13,373 nucleotides of DNA from Clostridiales bacterium (GTDB taxonomy: Bacteria > Bacillota > Clostridia > Christensenellales > JAISNN01), in the NCBI GenBank assembly GCA_031289865.1, contig JAITOQ010000079.1, positions 1 to 13,373 on the forward strand, written 5' to 3'. A program made the translations under genes and the position numbers. Below, piece by piece: positions 13,116 to 13,373 of this stretch (position 1 is the first letter of the stretch; each line of letters opens with the position of its first letter). The notes beneath the pieces are model-generated. The model was not told the DNA's origin. It saw only the letters and a program-made list of their open reading frames with translations, and searched no databases.

Positions 13116-13231
13116 ATCCGAATAAAAAAGCACTTGTCATTCTGAGCGAATGCGAAGAATCTAAAATGTTGGCGGTATAACCGCAAAAATACAAATAGGA
13201 TTCCGAATGACCCCGACTTTTTTATTCGGAT
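13116..13231. repeat. 116-bp core bounded by a perfect 15-bp inverted repeat
   Basis: ATCCGAATAAAAAAG at 13116-13130 is exactly complementary to CTTTTTTATTCGGAT at 13217-13231. Inside are GTCATTC/GAATGAC, GAATC/GATTC and GCGGT/ACCGC pairs, so the core could fold as one long interrupted hairpin. No coding capacity is seen. Confidence 0.85.
13135..13162 (+). repeat. TGTCATTCTGAGC repeat, 28-bp variant
   Basis: TGTCATTCTGAGC is followed by GAATGCGAAGAATCT, with two extra bases relative to the 26-bp copies in the spoIIIA operon. Confidence 0.85.
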
Positions 13232-13234
13232 TAC

Positions 13235-13262
13235 GGGCGACCGAGGGCGGTCGCCCCTACAA
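13235..13262 (-). repeat. TTGTAGGGG hairpin repeat, right arm, different stem
   Basis: Stem GGGCGACCG (13235-13243), loop AGGG, CGGTCGCCC (13248-13256), ending CTACAA. The outer TTGTAGGGG is conserved while the inner stem differs from the other two copies yet still pairs perfectly. Confidence 0.85.
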
Positions 13263-13273
13263 TAGAACACCTA

Positions 13274-13340
13274 CTTTTTATCCGCAATTCTGCATTCTGC
13301 ATTCTGCATTTTGCATTTTGCCTTCTGCCTTCTGCATTAA
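13274..13340 (-). repeat. Heptamer array (GCATTCT/GCATTTT/GCCTTCT)n, right arm
   Basis: ATCCGCAATTCT is followed by about six to seven 7-bp units of three sequence types and then GCATTAAAA. It is immediately followed by a TTTCAAC array, the same order as at 5051-5134. Confidence 0.88.
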
Positions 13341-13349
13341 AAGAATCCG

Positions 13350-13373
13350 CAACTCTCAACTTTCAATTCTCAA
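13350..13373 (-). repeat. TTTCAAC heptamer array at the window edge
   Basis: Plus-strand CAACTCTCAACTTTCAATTC with 7-bp periodicity, continuing off the window. Same family as 5106-5134 and 6309-6340. Confidence 0.75.

Larger units (their letters stand above)
12998..13344. repeat. Composite, mirror-symmetric intergenic repeat island
   Basis: Four repeat modules occur on the left and again, inverted and in reverse order, on the right. They are a heptamer array (13001-13064 and 13274-13340), a TTGTAGGGG hairpin (13086-13113 and 13235-13262), a perfect 15-bp inverted repeat (13116-13130 and 13217-13231), and GTCATTC/GAATGAC (13136-13142 and 13205-13211). The centre holds GCGGT-ATA-ACCGC. No gene is supported here. 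Confidence 0.85.

Noticed and set aside
12968..13270. Minus-strand frames over the repeat island with repeated HFAFCIL peptides
   Set aside because: Pure translation of 7-bp repeats; no ribosome binding site and no protein family resemblance.

Overview
The window reads as chromosomal DNA of a spore-forming Clostridia-type Firmicute. The evidence is a complete spoIIIA operon in canonical order (AA-AB-AC-AD-AE-AF-AG-AH), AGGAGG-type ribosome binding sites, consensus sigma-A promoters and a BspA-type leucine-rich-repeat lipoprotein of the kind common in gut and rumen Clostridia. No named species is recognised. Every supported gene is on the minus strand, so transcription runs from high to low coordinates.

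Layout in transcription order. (1) 12998-13373: a gene-free island built from several dispersed repeat families in near mirror symmetry. (2) 11129-12967: uvrC, nucleotide excision repair. (3) 10292-11050: a two-TM membrane protein whose cytoplasmic tail is an array of about eleven 8-residue basic repeats (24 bp each), with an A7 slippery tract near its 3' end. (4) 10143-10290: a 23-bp tandem array that starts directly at the end of that gene. (5) 8803-10071: an AAA_14/DUF4143 ATPase with its own perfect-consensus promoter (TTGACA-17-TATAAT) and a strong intrinsic terminator. (6) 3090-8696: spoIIIA, encoding the forespore-mother cell channel proteins. (7) 1-2806: a BspA-like LRR lipoprotein followed, with a 1-base overlap, by the N-terminus of a GNAT acetyltransferase.

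How the genes work together. SpoIIIAA (ATPase), AB, AC, AD, AE, AF, AG and AH together form the mother-cell side of the SpoIIIA-SpoIIQ feeding-tube apparatus needed for late forespore gene expression. The other units look independently transcribed, each with its own recognisable promoter or terminator.

The most unusual aspect is the repeat content. Four of the seven spoIIIA junctions (AA/AB, AC/AD, AD/AE, AE/AF) contain dispersed intergenic repeats: a 26-bp TGTCATTCTGAGC element, heptamer arrays (GCATTCT)n and (TTTCAAC)n, and a TTGTAGGGG hairpin element. In three places the repeats reach into coding sequence: the C-terminus of SpoIIIAA, the signal-peptide region of SpoIIIAE, and spurious upstream starts of SpoIIIAB and SpoIIIAD. 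The 24-bp coding array, its slippery A7 and the adjoining 23-bp array in front of a consensus promoter form the least explained locus. I see no CRISPR array, tRNA, rRNA, transposase, or clear phage or defence cassette.
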